DNA of 15,345 bases, taken from assembly GCA_964550985.1 (NCBI GenBank), contig CAZKBM010000074.1, forward strand, positions 1-15,345. Direction: 5' to 3'. Below, piece by piece: positions 1 to 7,404 of this stretch. The position numbers and the translations under genes are program-made. The notes beneath the pieces are model-generated. The model saw nothing but the letters and a program-made list of their open reading frames with translations. It was not told the origin of the DNA and did no database searches. Position 1 is the first letter of the stretch; each line of letters begins with the position of its first letter. The stretch is from JAAYCI01 sp964550985. GTDB lineage: Bacteria; Bacillota; Clostridia; Oscillospirales; Ruminococcaceae.

Positions 1-1
1 T

Positions 2-568
2 GTGAAAAACAGCGACATGGCCATCGCCATCGACGACAACGACTCCATGGCTCTTCTGCGCCTGTTCAATGAACCGGCCGGCAAAGAGTACCTGGAGAAA
101 GAGATTGGCATGAGCAAGGCCGACATTGAAAACCTGGCTCTGATGGGCATTTCCGGCATTTCCAACATGCTGATGGCCATCAAATTTGCCAAGTACTACG
201 AGCTGACCGAGAAAGACGTGGTGGCCAGCGTGATGACTGACAGCGTGGTGATGTACGGCAGCCGCATTGAAGAACTGAAAGAGGAAGAGGGCGCCTACAG
301 CACCATGAAGGCCGCTGCCGACTATGCCGCCTGCCTGGCCCACCAGGGCACCGACAATATGTTGGAGCTGACCTACGCCGAGCGCAAACGCGTACACAAC
401 CTGAAATACTACACCTGGGTAGAGCAGCAAGGCCGCACCGTGGAAGAGCTGAATGCCCAGTGGTACGACCAAGAGGATAGCTTCATCAGCGTGCAGACCC
501 AGGCCGACCAAATCGACGAGCTGATCAACGAGTTCAACGATGCCACCGGCGTGCTGAAAGCCCTGTAA
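2..568 (+). CDS. PLP-dependent enzyme of the cysteine synthase/tryptophan synthase-beta superfamily, C-terminal part (5' end outside window)
   Basis: The reading frame is open from the left edge with no ribosome site, so these 188 residues are the C-terminal part of a longer protein. The GTG at base 2 is an internal valine codon, not a start. Characteristic stretches are MGISGISNMLMAIKFAKYY (about residues 48-66), MYGSRIEEL, DNMLELTYAERKRVHNLKYY and TWVEQQGRTVEELNAQWYD. From memory these match the C-terminal region of Clostridia proteins annotated as pyridoxal-5'-phosphate-dependent protein subunit beta, which are fold-type II PLP enzymes of about 500 residues. The catalytic lysine and the phosphate-binding loop would lie upstream, outside the window, so the reaction cannot be read here. 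The protein should be cytoplasmic. The gene ends in TAA and is followed 29 bases later by a strong terminator, so it is the last gene of its transcript. Family assignment is fairly sure; substrate is unknown. Confidence 0.7.
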   Translation: MKNSDMAIAIDDNDSMALLRLFNEPAGKEYLEKEIGMSKADIENLALMGISGISNMLMAIKFAKYYELTEKDVVASVMTDSVVMYGSRIEELKEEEGAYSTMKAAADYAACLAHQGTDNMLELTYAERKRVHNLKYYTWVEQQGRTVEELNAQWYDQEDSFISVQTQADQIDELINEFNDATGVLKAL

Positions 569-597
569 GTGGCTGCTGGCTTTCTCCAATATAGATA

Positions 598-638
598 AAA
601 GAGACCCCGCTATTCTGTTTGAATAGCGGGGTCTCTTT
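598..638. terminator. bidirectional Rho-independent terminator with a perfect 18-bp stem
   Basis: Arms at 598-615 and 621-638 are perfectly complementary around a 5-base loop (TGTTT). An A-run starts the left arm and a T-run ends the right arm, so it can work in both directions. It ends the PLP enzyme gene (+) and lies about 160 bases beyond the galK stop, so it probably also ends the leftward galK transcript. The AT-rich stretch 640-799 between it and galK holds no gene that I can support. Confidence 0.9.
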
Positions 639-799
639 GCCTGCAAATAGGGCCCATAGGCTAAAACAGCAGTACCTCTTTAAGCAGAATTTCAATTGGA
701 AAAAAGCTAAATATTTCAAGAAAAGTTCAGTGTGGTTTAGTGTGATTCTACAGACAAAATTTGTATAATAACAAAAATTCAAGAACGATGAGACTGTCC

Positions 800-2110
800 T
801 TACAATTGTCTTTTACTACTTTTCTCTGTCCTTATTTCACAGCAGCCCGTTTCGCGGATGCGCAGCACATAACAGGCACCCGCTCCAAACACGCCGTTTA
901 ACACGGCAGTGTATTCCTCTAGCTTTGCAAGGGGCACAAAGGCCTGGATGGTGCCCGCAAAACCGCCGCCCTGTAAGCGCCAGGCGCCCTGCTCTTTCAG
1001 CACCTGCTGGGAAAGTGCCAGCCCCAGGGGCACGCCTTGTTCCTGCGGGTTTTGCAGGCTGTAGGCGTTTTGGTTGTACTCAAAAGAGGAATGGCCTCCG
1101 CTTTTGATGTGGCCCATAAAGGCGGGCATGTTCTTTGCCTGGATGGCTTCTAAGAGTTGCGGCACCCGCTGGCACTCGGCATAAAAATGCAGGGCGCGCA
1201 GCACGGCACGGTCGCCCAGCTTGCCACGCAGGCGGGGGGTCTCCCTCACCACCTCGTCTTCCGGCACCTCGCGCAGCACCGTTTTGCCAAACGCGGCGGC
1301 CACGGCCTCCATCTCGCTGCGCACGGCGGCATAGTCCGGCGTGAGGTCGGCGTGGTTGCCCCCCGTATCGGTGATGACGAGGGCATAACCCAGGGCCTCA
1401 AGGTCAAACTCGGTTTTTTGTACCAGGGGCTTTGCGGGGTTTTTAAAATCAATGGAGACCGCCCCACCCACGGCGCTGGCGGTTTGGTCCATCAGGCCCG
1501 AGGGTTTGCCAAAATACTCGTTTTCAGCTTTTTGGCCCATCTGCGCCAGTTCTATGGGGCTATACCGGCCCGCGCAAAACTCACCATTCAAAATCTCCCC
1601 CACGCACACCTCAAACGCCGCCGAACTGGAAAGCCCGCTGCCCTTTAGTACCTGCGAGGTGGTGTACACATCCAGCCCGGTAAGGGTTTCGCCCCGGCGG
1701 GTGAACTGGGCGGCTATGCCCCGCACGAGGGCCAGGCTGTGGCCCTGTTCAGCCGGGCGCTTTTCCAGGTCGGAAAGGGCTACCTCGTCGGTTTTGTCAA
1801 AGCCCTCGCTCTTCACACGCAATATATTCTCATTGTTTGGGGAGACAGCGGCGATGATATCCAGGTTGACGGCGGCGGCCAGCACAATGCCGTGGTTATG
1901 GTCGGTATGGTTGCCGCCAATCTCGGTGCGCCCGGGGGCCGAATACAGCCGTAGCTGCCGCGCGGGGCCGTATTCCCCGGCAAAATCCTCCAGCAGTTTA
2001 TGGTAGCGGCGGCGCTGGGCGGCCAGTTGCCCCGCACCATATAGGGCGGTGAAAATGCCGTCGTAAAGCCCGGCGTGGATGTCCTCCATGATTTGAACGG
2101 ATGTTGCCAT
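800..2110 (-). CDS. galK: galactokinase
   Basis: Galactokinase phosphorylates galactose with ATP to galactose-1-phosphate, the first committed step of the Leloir pathway, in the cytoplasm. The 436-residue product has the three GHMP-kinase motifs: the galactokinase signature APGRTEIGGNHTDHNHG (residues about 58-74), the ATP-binding GSGLSSSAA (about 157-165) and the C-terminal LQGGGFAGTI (about 379-388). Length and spacing fit the roughly 430-residue Firmicutes form. I chose the ATG at 2108-2110 because AGGAAGGAAC sits directly before it and the N-terminus (MATSVQIMEDIHAG) looks native. The same frame stays open upstream to 2548, but that part is an mglC remnant and should not be added to the protein. 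No other Leloir gene is in the window. There is no room for a promoter between the start and the hairpin at 2142-2175, so transcription must come from further upstream, possibly the chemoreceptor promoter. The gene looks intact. Confidence 0.93.
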   Translation of the reverse strand: MATSVQIMEDIHAGLYDGIFTALYGAGQLAAQRRRYHKLLEDFAGEYGPARQLRLYSAPGRTEIGGNHTDHNHGIVLAAAVNLDIIAAVSPNNENILRVKSEGFDKTDEVALSDLEKRPAEQGHSLALVRGIAAQFTRRGETLTGLDVYTTSQVLKGSGLSSSAAFEVCVGEILNGEFCAGRYSPIELAQMGQKAENEYFGKPSGLMDQTASAVGGAVSIDFKNPAKPLVQKTEFDLEALGYALVITDTGGNHADLTPDYAAVRSEMEAVAAAFGKTVLREVPEDEVVRETPRLRGKLGDRAVLRALHFYAECQRVPQLLEAIQAKNMPAFMGHIKSGGHSSFEYNQNAYSLQNPQEQGVPLGLALSQQVLKEQGAWRLQGGGFAGTIQAFVPLAKLEEYTAVLNGVFGAGACYVLRIRETGCCEIRTEKSSKRQL

Positions 2111-2141
2111 GTTCCTTCCTCCAGCGTAGGCGCACGAAGAA

Positions 2142-2175
2142 CCCCACCCGGCCCGCAAAAAGCGGTTGGATGGGG
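2142..2175 (-). terminator. imperfect terminator-like hairpin between the mglC remnant and galK
   Basis: Read on the minus strand, CCCCATCC and GGGTGGGG form an outer 8-bp arm (one G-U). CCGC and GCGG form an inner 4-bp arm, with a small internal loop and a TTTTT apical loop. TTCTTCGT follows, a poor U-tract. It lies at the old 3' end of the mglC remnant, so it is plausibly the leftover terminator of the former sugar-transport operon. Its strength is uncertain. Confidence 0.4.
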
Positions 2176-2189
2176 CCTTGGCATGCAGA

Positions 2190-2632
2190 TTGTTTTTTGG
2201 CCAGATATTTGCGTAGACCCAGCGCCACGGCGATGATGACGCAACCCTGCACGATGTATTGGCGGCTGGTGTCCACGCCCAGGAATGCGGGGCGCTCTTT
2301 TGAATTTTGAACACCATAACGCCGATGATGTGGGTGGTGGCGATACCGGTGTAATCCTTGCGAAAACCGCCCAGGGGGATGGCACCAGTATACACCAAAC
2401 AGGCGCCATATACAATGGTTTGTGTGCACAGGGGTGGCAATGAAGGAGATACCGTAAACGGGGAGACACCCAGGCCATTTAGCAGGCCAAAGGCGCCGCA
2501 GATGAGCATGGCGACGAGCAGCACCACCACGATGTTCAAGTCGCCCAAGCCAGGGAAGAATTTTTGGCTTTATTCCGTGGTTTGCAGCAAGATGCTGGCG
2601 ATACAGGCGCCCAAGCCCACCATGCGGCCATG
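2190..2632 (-). pseudogene. mglC: decayed remnant of mglC, permease of the galactose/methyl-galactoside ABC transporter
   Basis: MglC-type permeases (over 300 residues, multi-pass) carry galactose through the inner membrane with MglA and MglB. Pieces remain in order on the minus strand. GRMVGLGACIASILLQTTE (from 2629) is followed by an in-frame TAA at 2570-2572. Then come FFPGLGDLNIVVVLL and GAFGLLNGLGV, a scrambled stretch with small frame changes, and TQTIVYGACLVYTGAIPLGG and FRKDYTGIATT. Next, after an apparent loss of about 130 internal residues, comes IIGVMVFK. A further frame change gives LGVDTSRQYIVQGCVIIAVA and RKYLAKK. The N-terminal 60-70 residues and the original stop are missing. 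It cannot encode a working permease. The homology call is from remembered MglC sequences, but several independent motifs occur in the right order, so the identification is firm. The remnant begins about 35 bases after the chemoreceptor stop. Confidence 0.85.
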
Positions 2633-2664
2633 TGTGGCCCCACAAAGCGGTGGATCAGGTTAGG

Positions 2665-4458
2665 CTAAAATAGCGGTGCACCGGGTGCTGTGTGGAAAGT
2701 GGAGGCGCTGCCCAGGGCTTTTTGGCTTCCGGCCTCGGGCAATTGGCCCTGTATGGCGCCGGGCGGCAAGGCGCTCACGTCTAGCAGGCGGTATTTGGCC
2801 AGCAGGCTTTTTAGCATATGCGCCTGGCTGGAAAGCTCCTCGCTGGCGGCTGCACTCTCTTCACTGGTGGCGGAGTTGACCTGTACCACACTGGAAATTT
2901 GGTCTATACCCACCGTTACCTGGGTGATGGCGTTGGCCTGTTCCTCGGTGGCTTTGGTGATGTCGGCAATCACACCGGTGGTGGAGTTCACATTTTCCAC
3001 CGCGTTGTTCAGTTCTTCGGCGGTGATGTTGGCCAAGCGTACGCCCTCGGCAATGGCTGAGACAGAACCCTCTATCAAACTGGTGGTGTTCTGGGCGGCG
3101 TCGGCACTCTTGGCGGCTAGGTTGCGCACCTCGTCGGCCACCACGGCAAAGCCCTTGCCCGCGGCACCAGCCCGCGCGGCCTCTACGGCGGCGTTTAGGG
3201 CCAAAATATTGGTTTGGAAAGCAATGTCCTCAATGGTTTTGATGATTTTGCTAATCTCACGGCTCTTGTTTTCAATCTCGCCCATGGAATCCATCAACTG
3301 ATGCATCTGTTCGTTGCAACTACGGATAGAGTAGGTGGCGTTATCCGCCATTTCGCTGGCCTTTTCTGCATTATCTGCGTTTTGTTTTACCTGGCCGGAG
3401 ATATCGTTGAGTGTGGCCGAAAGCTCCTGCACGCTACCGGCTTGCTCGGTGGCGCCTTGCGCCAGCGCTTGCGCGCCGGAGGAGACCTGCTCAGAGCCGG
3501 AGGTGACCTGGCTTGCCACAGAATCGATTTGAGACAGGGTGGAGGAAACCTGGATAATCATACTGGTGATGGATTCCTCAATCTGTTTAAAATCTCCCAG
3601 GAAGGGCTGGGAAGGGGCTAAATCAAAATTGCCGCCAGACATCTCGCGCATGGCGCGGCCAATGTCCTCGATATACATTTGCAGGGTGGTCATAGATTTG
3701 CGCATATGCTCGGCCAAAATTCCAAGCTCGTCCCGGCTGCTGTACTGGATATCCGCATCCAACTGGCCATCTGCCAACTTTTTGGCCACCGTTTCCAGTT
3801 CCCGCACAGGGGTGAGGATGCTGCGGCGGATGAGGATGACCATCACTACGCTGGCCAGCACCGTGGCAAGCGCGGTAAAAAAAACGATATTTTTTGCGAA
3901 ATCTCCAGATTTGGTGGCTTCGTCGTGCTGTTTGGATGCCAGATCCTCCACGGCACTGGCCACAGCCAGAAGAGAGGTGGCGGCAGTTTCAAAAGCGGGC
4001 GCATATTCCTCTTCAAAGACTTGAAGAGCCTTATCATCATTCTCGTTGGCCTTGGAATTTTCCAGCAAGCTATAAATTTGTTCGCGGTAGGTGGCGGCAT
4101 CTTTCAACTTTTCCTGATAATCTGCCATGAGGGCGGGGTCGGTACGGGCGTTGGCATTGTAACTATCCATAGCGGTGGTAAGCTGCTCTCGCGCAGTTTT
4201 GGCCTTTTCTAAAAAGGCCAGCGTGCTACTTTTGTCCGGTGCGGCAATGGCCTCGGCCAGGTGCAGCTCCACCGCCAGCATGTTTCGCCGTATATCCCCG
4301 ATATAGCCCGTGTTGGGCACCGTTTTGGTGGCATACTGATCCACCGCCTGGTTCAGCGTGCCAATGCTAAGTAAGGAAACAATGCCAAGCACGATGACGA
4401 GCGCAATAACAAGGCCAAAGCTAAGCAGTAGCTTCGCACTGATTTTTAGATTTTTCAT
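2665..4458 (-). CDS. methyl-accepting chemotaxis protein (transmembrane chemoreceptor)
   Basis: This 597-residue chemoreceptor has the standard layout. The first membrane helix is at about residues 8-30. An extracellular four-helix-bundle-like sensor covers about 31-188, and the second membrane helix about 190-211. A HAMP domain follows (about 212-264), then a long coiled-coil signalling domain. Its hairpin tip has the highly conserved run from IAFQTNILALNAAVEAARAG (residues 412-431) to GKGFAVVADEVRNLAAKSAD. This is the CheA/CheW-binding region. No C-terminal NWETF-like CheR tether is present; the tail ends ...APLF. The start ATG has AGGAGGG and AGAAGG upstream, and a sigma-A promoter lies 34 bases before it. 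The ligand is unknown. The adjacent mglC remnant and galK make a sugar, perhaps galactose bound by a periplasmic-type protein, a reasonable guess only. The presence of the gene implies a chemotactic organism. It ends in TAG with no terminator after it. Confidence 0.93.
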   Translation of the reverse strand: MKNLKISAKLLLSFGLVIALVIVLGIVSLLSIGTLNQAVDQYATKTVPNTGYIGDIRRNMLAVELHLAEAIAAPDKSSTLAFLEKAKTAREQLTTAMDSYNANARTDPALMADYQEKLKDAATYREQIYSLLENSKANENDDKALQVFEEEYAPAFETAATSLLAVASAVEDLASKQHDEATKSGDFAKNIVFFTALATVLASVVMVILIRRSILTPVRELETVAKKLADGQLDADIQYSSRDELGILAEHMRKSMTTLQMYIEDIGRAMREMSGGNFDLAPSQPFLGDFKQIEESITSMIIQVSSTLSQIDSVASQVTSGSEQVSSGAQALAQGATEQAGSVQELSATLNDISGQVKQNADNAEKASEMADNATYSIRSCNEQMHQLMDSMGEIENKSREISKIIKTIEDIAFQTNILALNAAVEAARAGAAGKGFAVVADEVRNLAAKSADAAQNTTSLIEGSVSAIAEGVRLANITAEELNNAVENVNSTTGVIADITKATEEQANAITQVTVGIDQISSVVQVNSATSEESAAASEELSSQAHMLKSLLAKYRLLDVSALPPGAIQGQLPEAGSQKALGSASTFHTAPGAPLF

Positions 4459-4491
4459 CCTTCTGGTCCCTCCTGGTGTGTAGTGTCTTTT

Positions 4492-4521
4492 ATTTTACAA
4501 CAGTGTAGGGCAATTTGTCAA
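4492..4521 (-). promoter_or_regulatory. sigma-A promoter of the chemoreceptor gene
   Basis: On the minus strand TTGACA (4516-4521) and TAAAAT (4492-4497) are separated by 18 bases, upstream of the ATG at 4458. The -35 is a perfect consensus and the -10 matches 5 of 6. I saw no sigma-D (flagellar) type box, so the receptor appears to be under housekeeping control. Confidence 0.75.
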
Positions 4522-4922
4522 AAAAATATGCTTTGTTACGACGAATTTTGTGACGACACAAAGCAAAGACACAGTTTTTGCCGCTGGTTAATAGGGCGGG
4601 GGCCGCCGGGAAAACCCTGTATATATCCAGGTTTGCACGGCACATGGCACACGGCACCCGCCGGGCAAAACAAAAGGCAGTGGCCCAAAAATTCATTTTA
4701 ACGATTATTATCTGGTTAATTATGGTGACATTCTACAGCCGCAGATGAGACTTGCAAAGGGGAAATTTGTTAGAAAGACGCGGGGACTAAATAAAATGCG
4801 ATAAAACATTATTTGCTGCGCTGTGGAAAAGGGATAGAAGGCCCTCTCACAGTCAAAGAACGGAAAGTTTGGCGCGGTTTTTAGCCACCATTTTGGCGGC
4901 AAAGGGGCAGGAAGAAAATGGC
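4522..4922. other. intergenic stretch without a supported gene
   Basis: About 400 bases separate the chemoreceptor promoter from the tetR promoter. Short open frames exist on both strands, but none has a ribosome site or recognisable protein. The part 4690-4810 is AT-rich; the part 4590-4680 is GC-rich with short GGCACA-like direct repeats. I see no convincing RNA gene or terminator. Confidence 0.5.
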
Positions 4923-4951
4923 TTGACCGCCTTGGTCAATTGTGATATGGT
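4923..4951 (+). promoter_or_regulatory. tetR promoter with overlapping palindromic operator
   Basis: TTGACC (4923-4928) and TATGGT (4946-4951) are spaced by 17 bases and lie 31 bases before the TTG start of the TetR gene. The -35 box is also the left arm of a perfect inverted repeat, TTGACC-GCCTT-GGTCAA (4923-4939). Size and placement fit a TetR-family operator blocking RNA polymerase, so autoregulation is likely. The promoter would also serve the ABC genes downstream. Confidence 0.65.
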
Positions 4952-4982
4952 GAAACAACGAAACCGAGGAGGAGGGGGAGCC

Positions 4983-5615
4983 TTGCAGGGGAATTTTTCT
5001 GCCCTAAGTGCCGAAAAACAAAGCCGTATTTTGCACGCGGCCATGGCGGAGTTTAGTGCACGGGGCTTCCAAAAAGCCAGCACCAATGAAATGGTAAAAA
5101 AGGCCGGTATTTCCAAGGGTTCCCTGTTTCATTATTTCACCTCCAAACGCGCGCTGTATGAGTATTTGTACCGCTACAATTTGCAGCTTTTTATGGAGGA
5201 ATTCTTGCCCCGGCTGGGTACGCTGCCCACAGATGTATTAGAGCGGTGGAGCAGTTTTGCACGGCTTAAAATGGAACTGGTGGCCCACCACCCGTTGATG
5301 CTGGAATTCATGTTGGGCGCCGCCCGGGAAGAGGACAGCGGGGTACAGGCATTTTTGGCCGGGCAAAAAACCGACTTTACGGCGGAGTTCATGTCTTTGC
5401 TGAACAAGGGGCTGGATGTAAGCCGGTTTCGCGCGGGGCTGGATGTGCCAAAGGCGCTGGAAATTATCTGGTGGACACTGGATGGTTTTGGGCAAAAAAT
5501 GCAGCAAAGCGCCAGCGCCGAAGAACTGCAAGACCCGGTGTATAGGCAAAACTGCCTGCTGGAGATGGAGAGATATCTAGCTGTATTGAAACAGAGTTTT
5601 TATGTAACCGAATAG
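4983..5615 (+). CDS. TetR/AcrR-family transcriptional repressor
   Basis: The 210-residue protein has a typical TetR N-terminal helix-turn-helix at about residues 11-60. Its key parts are EKQSRILHAAMAEFSARGF, then TNEMVKKAGISKGSLFHYF and TSKRALYEYL. The C-terminal ligand-binding half is helical and not assignable to a ligand. I chose the TTG start at 4983 because the very strong GGAGGAGGGGGAG lies just before it. The frame is open upstream to 4869, but the ATG at 4947 overlaps the -10 box and would place that ribosome site inside the gene. It precedes the ABC export operon in the same direction by 100 bases, so it most likely represses itself and that operon and is released by the exported compound or a related signal. 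It ends in TAG. Confidence 0.9.
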   Translation: MQGNFSALSAEKQSRILHAAMAEFSARGFQKASTNEMVKKAGISKGSLFHYFTSKRALYEYLYRYNLQLFMEEFLPRLGTLPTDVLERWSSFARLKMELVAHHPLMLEFMLGAAREEDSGVQAFLAGQKTDFTAEFMSLLNKGLDVSRFRAGLDVPKALEIIWWTLDGFGQKMQQSASAEELQDPVYRQNCLLEMERYLAVLKQSFYVTE

Positions 5616-5616
5616 C

Positions 5617-5658
5617 GGGGCCTTATGGCGGGCAAAACTTGCCCAGCGCAGGGGCCCC
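5617..5658 (+). promoter_or_regulatory. nested inverted repeats in the tetR-ABC spacer (possible leader structure)
   Basis: GGGCAA-AAC-TTGCCC (5630-5644) is a perfect hairpin. Around it GGGGCC (5617-5622) can pair with GGCCCC (5653-5658). There is no U-tract, so it is not a normal terminator. It could moderate read-through or protect the mRNA of the ABC genes. Function is inferred only from pairing. Confidence 0.3.
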
Positions 5659-5715
5659 TACACCAAAACAGAGCGGCCCGGCTTGGCCGGTGTATCAAAA
5701 GGAGGAATGGTTGCC

Positions 5716-6588
5716 ATGGGTGCTGTGATAGAAACAAAGAAGCTGACCAAAAGCTACGGCAAGGCCCGCGGAATTGTGGAGCTGGACCTTTGCGTGGAGG
5801 AGGGGGAGATTTTTGGCTTTATTGGGCCAAACGGGGCGGGCAAATCCACCACCATTCGTACCCTGCTTTCCCTCATCCATAAAACCAGCGGCGAAGCCAC
5901 CATTTTTGGGCTGGACTGCGAAAAACACCGCGTGGAGATTTTGCGGGAGGTGGGTTACCTGCCCAGCGAGGTGTTTTATTACGATAACATGAAAGCCATA
6001 GACCTGCTGCGCTATTCCGCCAGCTTTTATGCGAAGGATTGCAGCACACGGATTCAAGAACTTTCCGCCGCACTGGAGCTGGATTTGAACAAAAAAATTG
6101 AAGACATGAGCCTGGGCAACAAAAAGAAGGTGGGCATTGTGCAAGGGCTGCTGCATTCGCCAAAACTCATCATTTTGGATGAGCCCACCAGTGGGCTAGA
6201 CCCTTTGATGCAGCGCAATTTCTTTGATTTGATTCAGGCGGAAAACCAACGCGGCGCCACCATCTTGTTTTCCTCCCACATCCTGGGCGAGGTGCAGCGC
6301 ATCTGCCACCGTGTGGCCATCATCAAAGAGGGGCGTATTGTAAGCATCCAGTCCATCGGCGAGGTTTCCGCCAGCGCCTATAAGCGTGTTAGCTTCACCA
6401 TGCCGGGCGGGGCGGCCGGCTTTGCGCTGGAAGGCGCCAGCGATGTGCAAACGCAGGGGGACACGGTGAGCTTTTTGTACAAGGGGGCGCCCGCCCATTT
6501 GCTGGCGGCTTTGGCGGCTTACCCGCTGACCAATGTGGATATCGGCGAGCCAAGCCTGGAAGAAATATTTCTGCACTACTATAGCTAA
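5716..6588 (+). CDS. ABC transporter ATP-binding protein (export type), first ATPase
   Basis: This cytoplasmic ATPase drives a membrane exporter. In the 290-residue form, Walker A GPNGAGKS is at 37-44. The signature is degenerate (MSLGNKKK, about 131-138, in place of LSGGQ). Walker B LIILDEP is at 151-157, the D-loop SGLD at 159-162 and the H-loop histidine of SSH at 188. The usual Q-loop glutamine is replaced by serine-glutamate in GYLPSE. This resembles BcrA/NatA/CcmA-type exporters. AGGAGG at 5700-5705 fits the ATG at 5716. The in-frame ATG at 5707 is too close to it, and the TTG at 5683 lies before it. A C-terminal extension of about 80 residues follows the core domain. The gene is 12 bases before the first permease, so the two are translationally linked. 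The substrate cannot be read from the sequence. Confidence 0.9.
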   Translation: MGAVIETKKLTKSYGKARGIVELDLCVEEGEIFGFIGPNGAGKSTTIRTLLSLIHKTSGEATIFGLDCEKHRVEILREVGYLPSEVFYYDNMKAIDLLRYSASFYAKDCSTRIQELSAALELDLNKKIEDMSLGNKKKVGIVQGLLHSPKLIILDEPTSGLDPLMQRNFFDLIQAENQRGATILFSSHILGEVQRICHRVAIIKEGRIVSIQSIGEVSASAYKRVSFTMPGGAAGFALEGASDVQTQGDTVSFLYKGAPAHLLAALAAYPLTNVDIGEPSLEEIFLHYYS

Positions 6589-6600
6589 GGGGGCGGGCGG

Positions 6601-7392
6601 ATGAATGTGTTCCGGTTTGAGTTGAAGGCCCAGCTACCCGGTGCGCTGGGCTGGACGGGCGGGTTGCTGGCCGTTTTAGCGATGATGATGGGGGGCATCT
6701 ACCCGGTGTTTGAGCAAAGCACCGAAGGGATGATTCGGGTGCTGGAAAGCTTCCCGAAAGAGTTTTCCGCCGCGTTTGGGCTGGATTTGCAGGCGCTGTT
6801 TGGCTACGGCGGCTTCTATGCCTTCGCTTTCAGTTACCTCTCCCTGATGGGGGCCATGATGGCGGTGTGGCTGGCAGCGGGCAGTTTTGGGCGGGAAAAA
6901 CGCTGCAAATGCACCGATTTTTTGCTTACCAAACCCCTTCCCCGTACAGGGGTTTTTGGGGCCAAGCTGGCGGCGGGGTTTTGCTGGCTACTGGTGTGCG
7001 GCCTGTGCTACACGGCGCTTTCGCTGTGGCTGGGCCTAGCCGCCGGGGCCGAGTTTGGCCCCGTGCTGGGGGCCTCCCTGGTGCTACTGCCCACCCAGCT
7101 TTGCTTTTATGCGGCGGGGGTGCTGGTGGGGGTGCTGCTGCGCCGGGTGCGCAGCGTCTCGGCCCTGGCCACGGCGTTTGGCTTTGGGGGCTTTATTCTT
7201 ACCGCGCTGGTGAACCTGTTTGAAGAAGAGGCTTTGCGGTATATCGCCCCGCTGAAATACTACGACCCTGCCCCGCTTTTTTCGGGTGGGGGGCTGGTGC
7301 CTGCCTATGCGGCCACGGGGGCCGCCGTAACGGCAGCGTGCCTGGCGCTGGCTTTTTGGCGGTATACACGCAGCGATATTGCCGCCGTATGA
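6601..7392 (+). CDS. ABC transporter permease, first of three related copies
   Basis: This very hydrophobic 263-residue protein has about six predicted membrane segments (for example residues 14-32, 72-95 and several between 120 and 256). It looks like an ABC-2-type export permease. A short region VLESFPKEFSAAFG (47-60) and the cytoplasmic-loop motif TDFLLTKPLPRTGVFGAKL (105-123) recur at the same positions in the next permease and, more loosely, in the third. This shows that the three are paralogs. The ATG follows GGGGGCGGGCGG, 12 bases after the ATPase stop. It probably pairs with the permease that follows, energised by the first ATPase. Function beyond export is unknown. Confidence 0.82.
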   Translation: MNVFRFELKAQLPGALGWTGGLLAVLAMMMGGIYPVFEQSTEGMIRVLESFPKEFSAAFGLDLQALFGYGGFYAFAFSYLSLMGAMMAVWLAAGSFGREKRCKCTDFLLTKPLPRTGVFGAKLAAGFCWLLVCGLCYTALSLWLGLAAGAEFGPVLGASLVLLPTQLCFYAAGVLVGVLLRRVRSVSALATAFGFGGFILTALVNLFEEEALRYIAPLKYYDPAPLFSGGGLVPAYAATGAAVTAACLALAFWRYTRSDIAAV

Positions 7393-7404
7393 GGAGGGGT
7401 AGAG

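Noticed and set aside
764..769. TATAAT box on the plus strand as a promoter antisense to galK
   Set aside because: No acceptable -35 hexamer at 16-18 bases and no gene downstream in that direction; chance in an AT-rich stretch is likely.
1452..2006. A 184-residue plus-strand open frame inside galK
   Set aside because: It is a shadow of GC-rich galK coding sequence on the other strand; the protein is low-complexity and unlike any family I know, with no ribosome site.
800..2548. A 582-residue fused permease-galactokinase
   Set aside because: The first roughly 145 residues are a frame-scrambled mglC remnant without a ribosome site; a good AGGAAGG site and family length place the galK start at 2110.
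4483..4701. Small open frames on both strands upstream of the chemoreceptor
   Set aside because: They overlap the receptor promoter, lack ribosome sites and have no recognisable protein features.
4869..4982. Upstream extension of the TetR protein
   Set aside because: It would start before the predicted promoter, and the strong GGAGGAGGGGGAG site fits the TTG at 4983.
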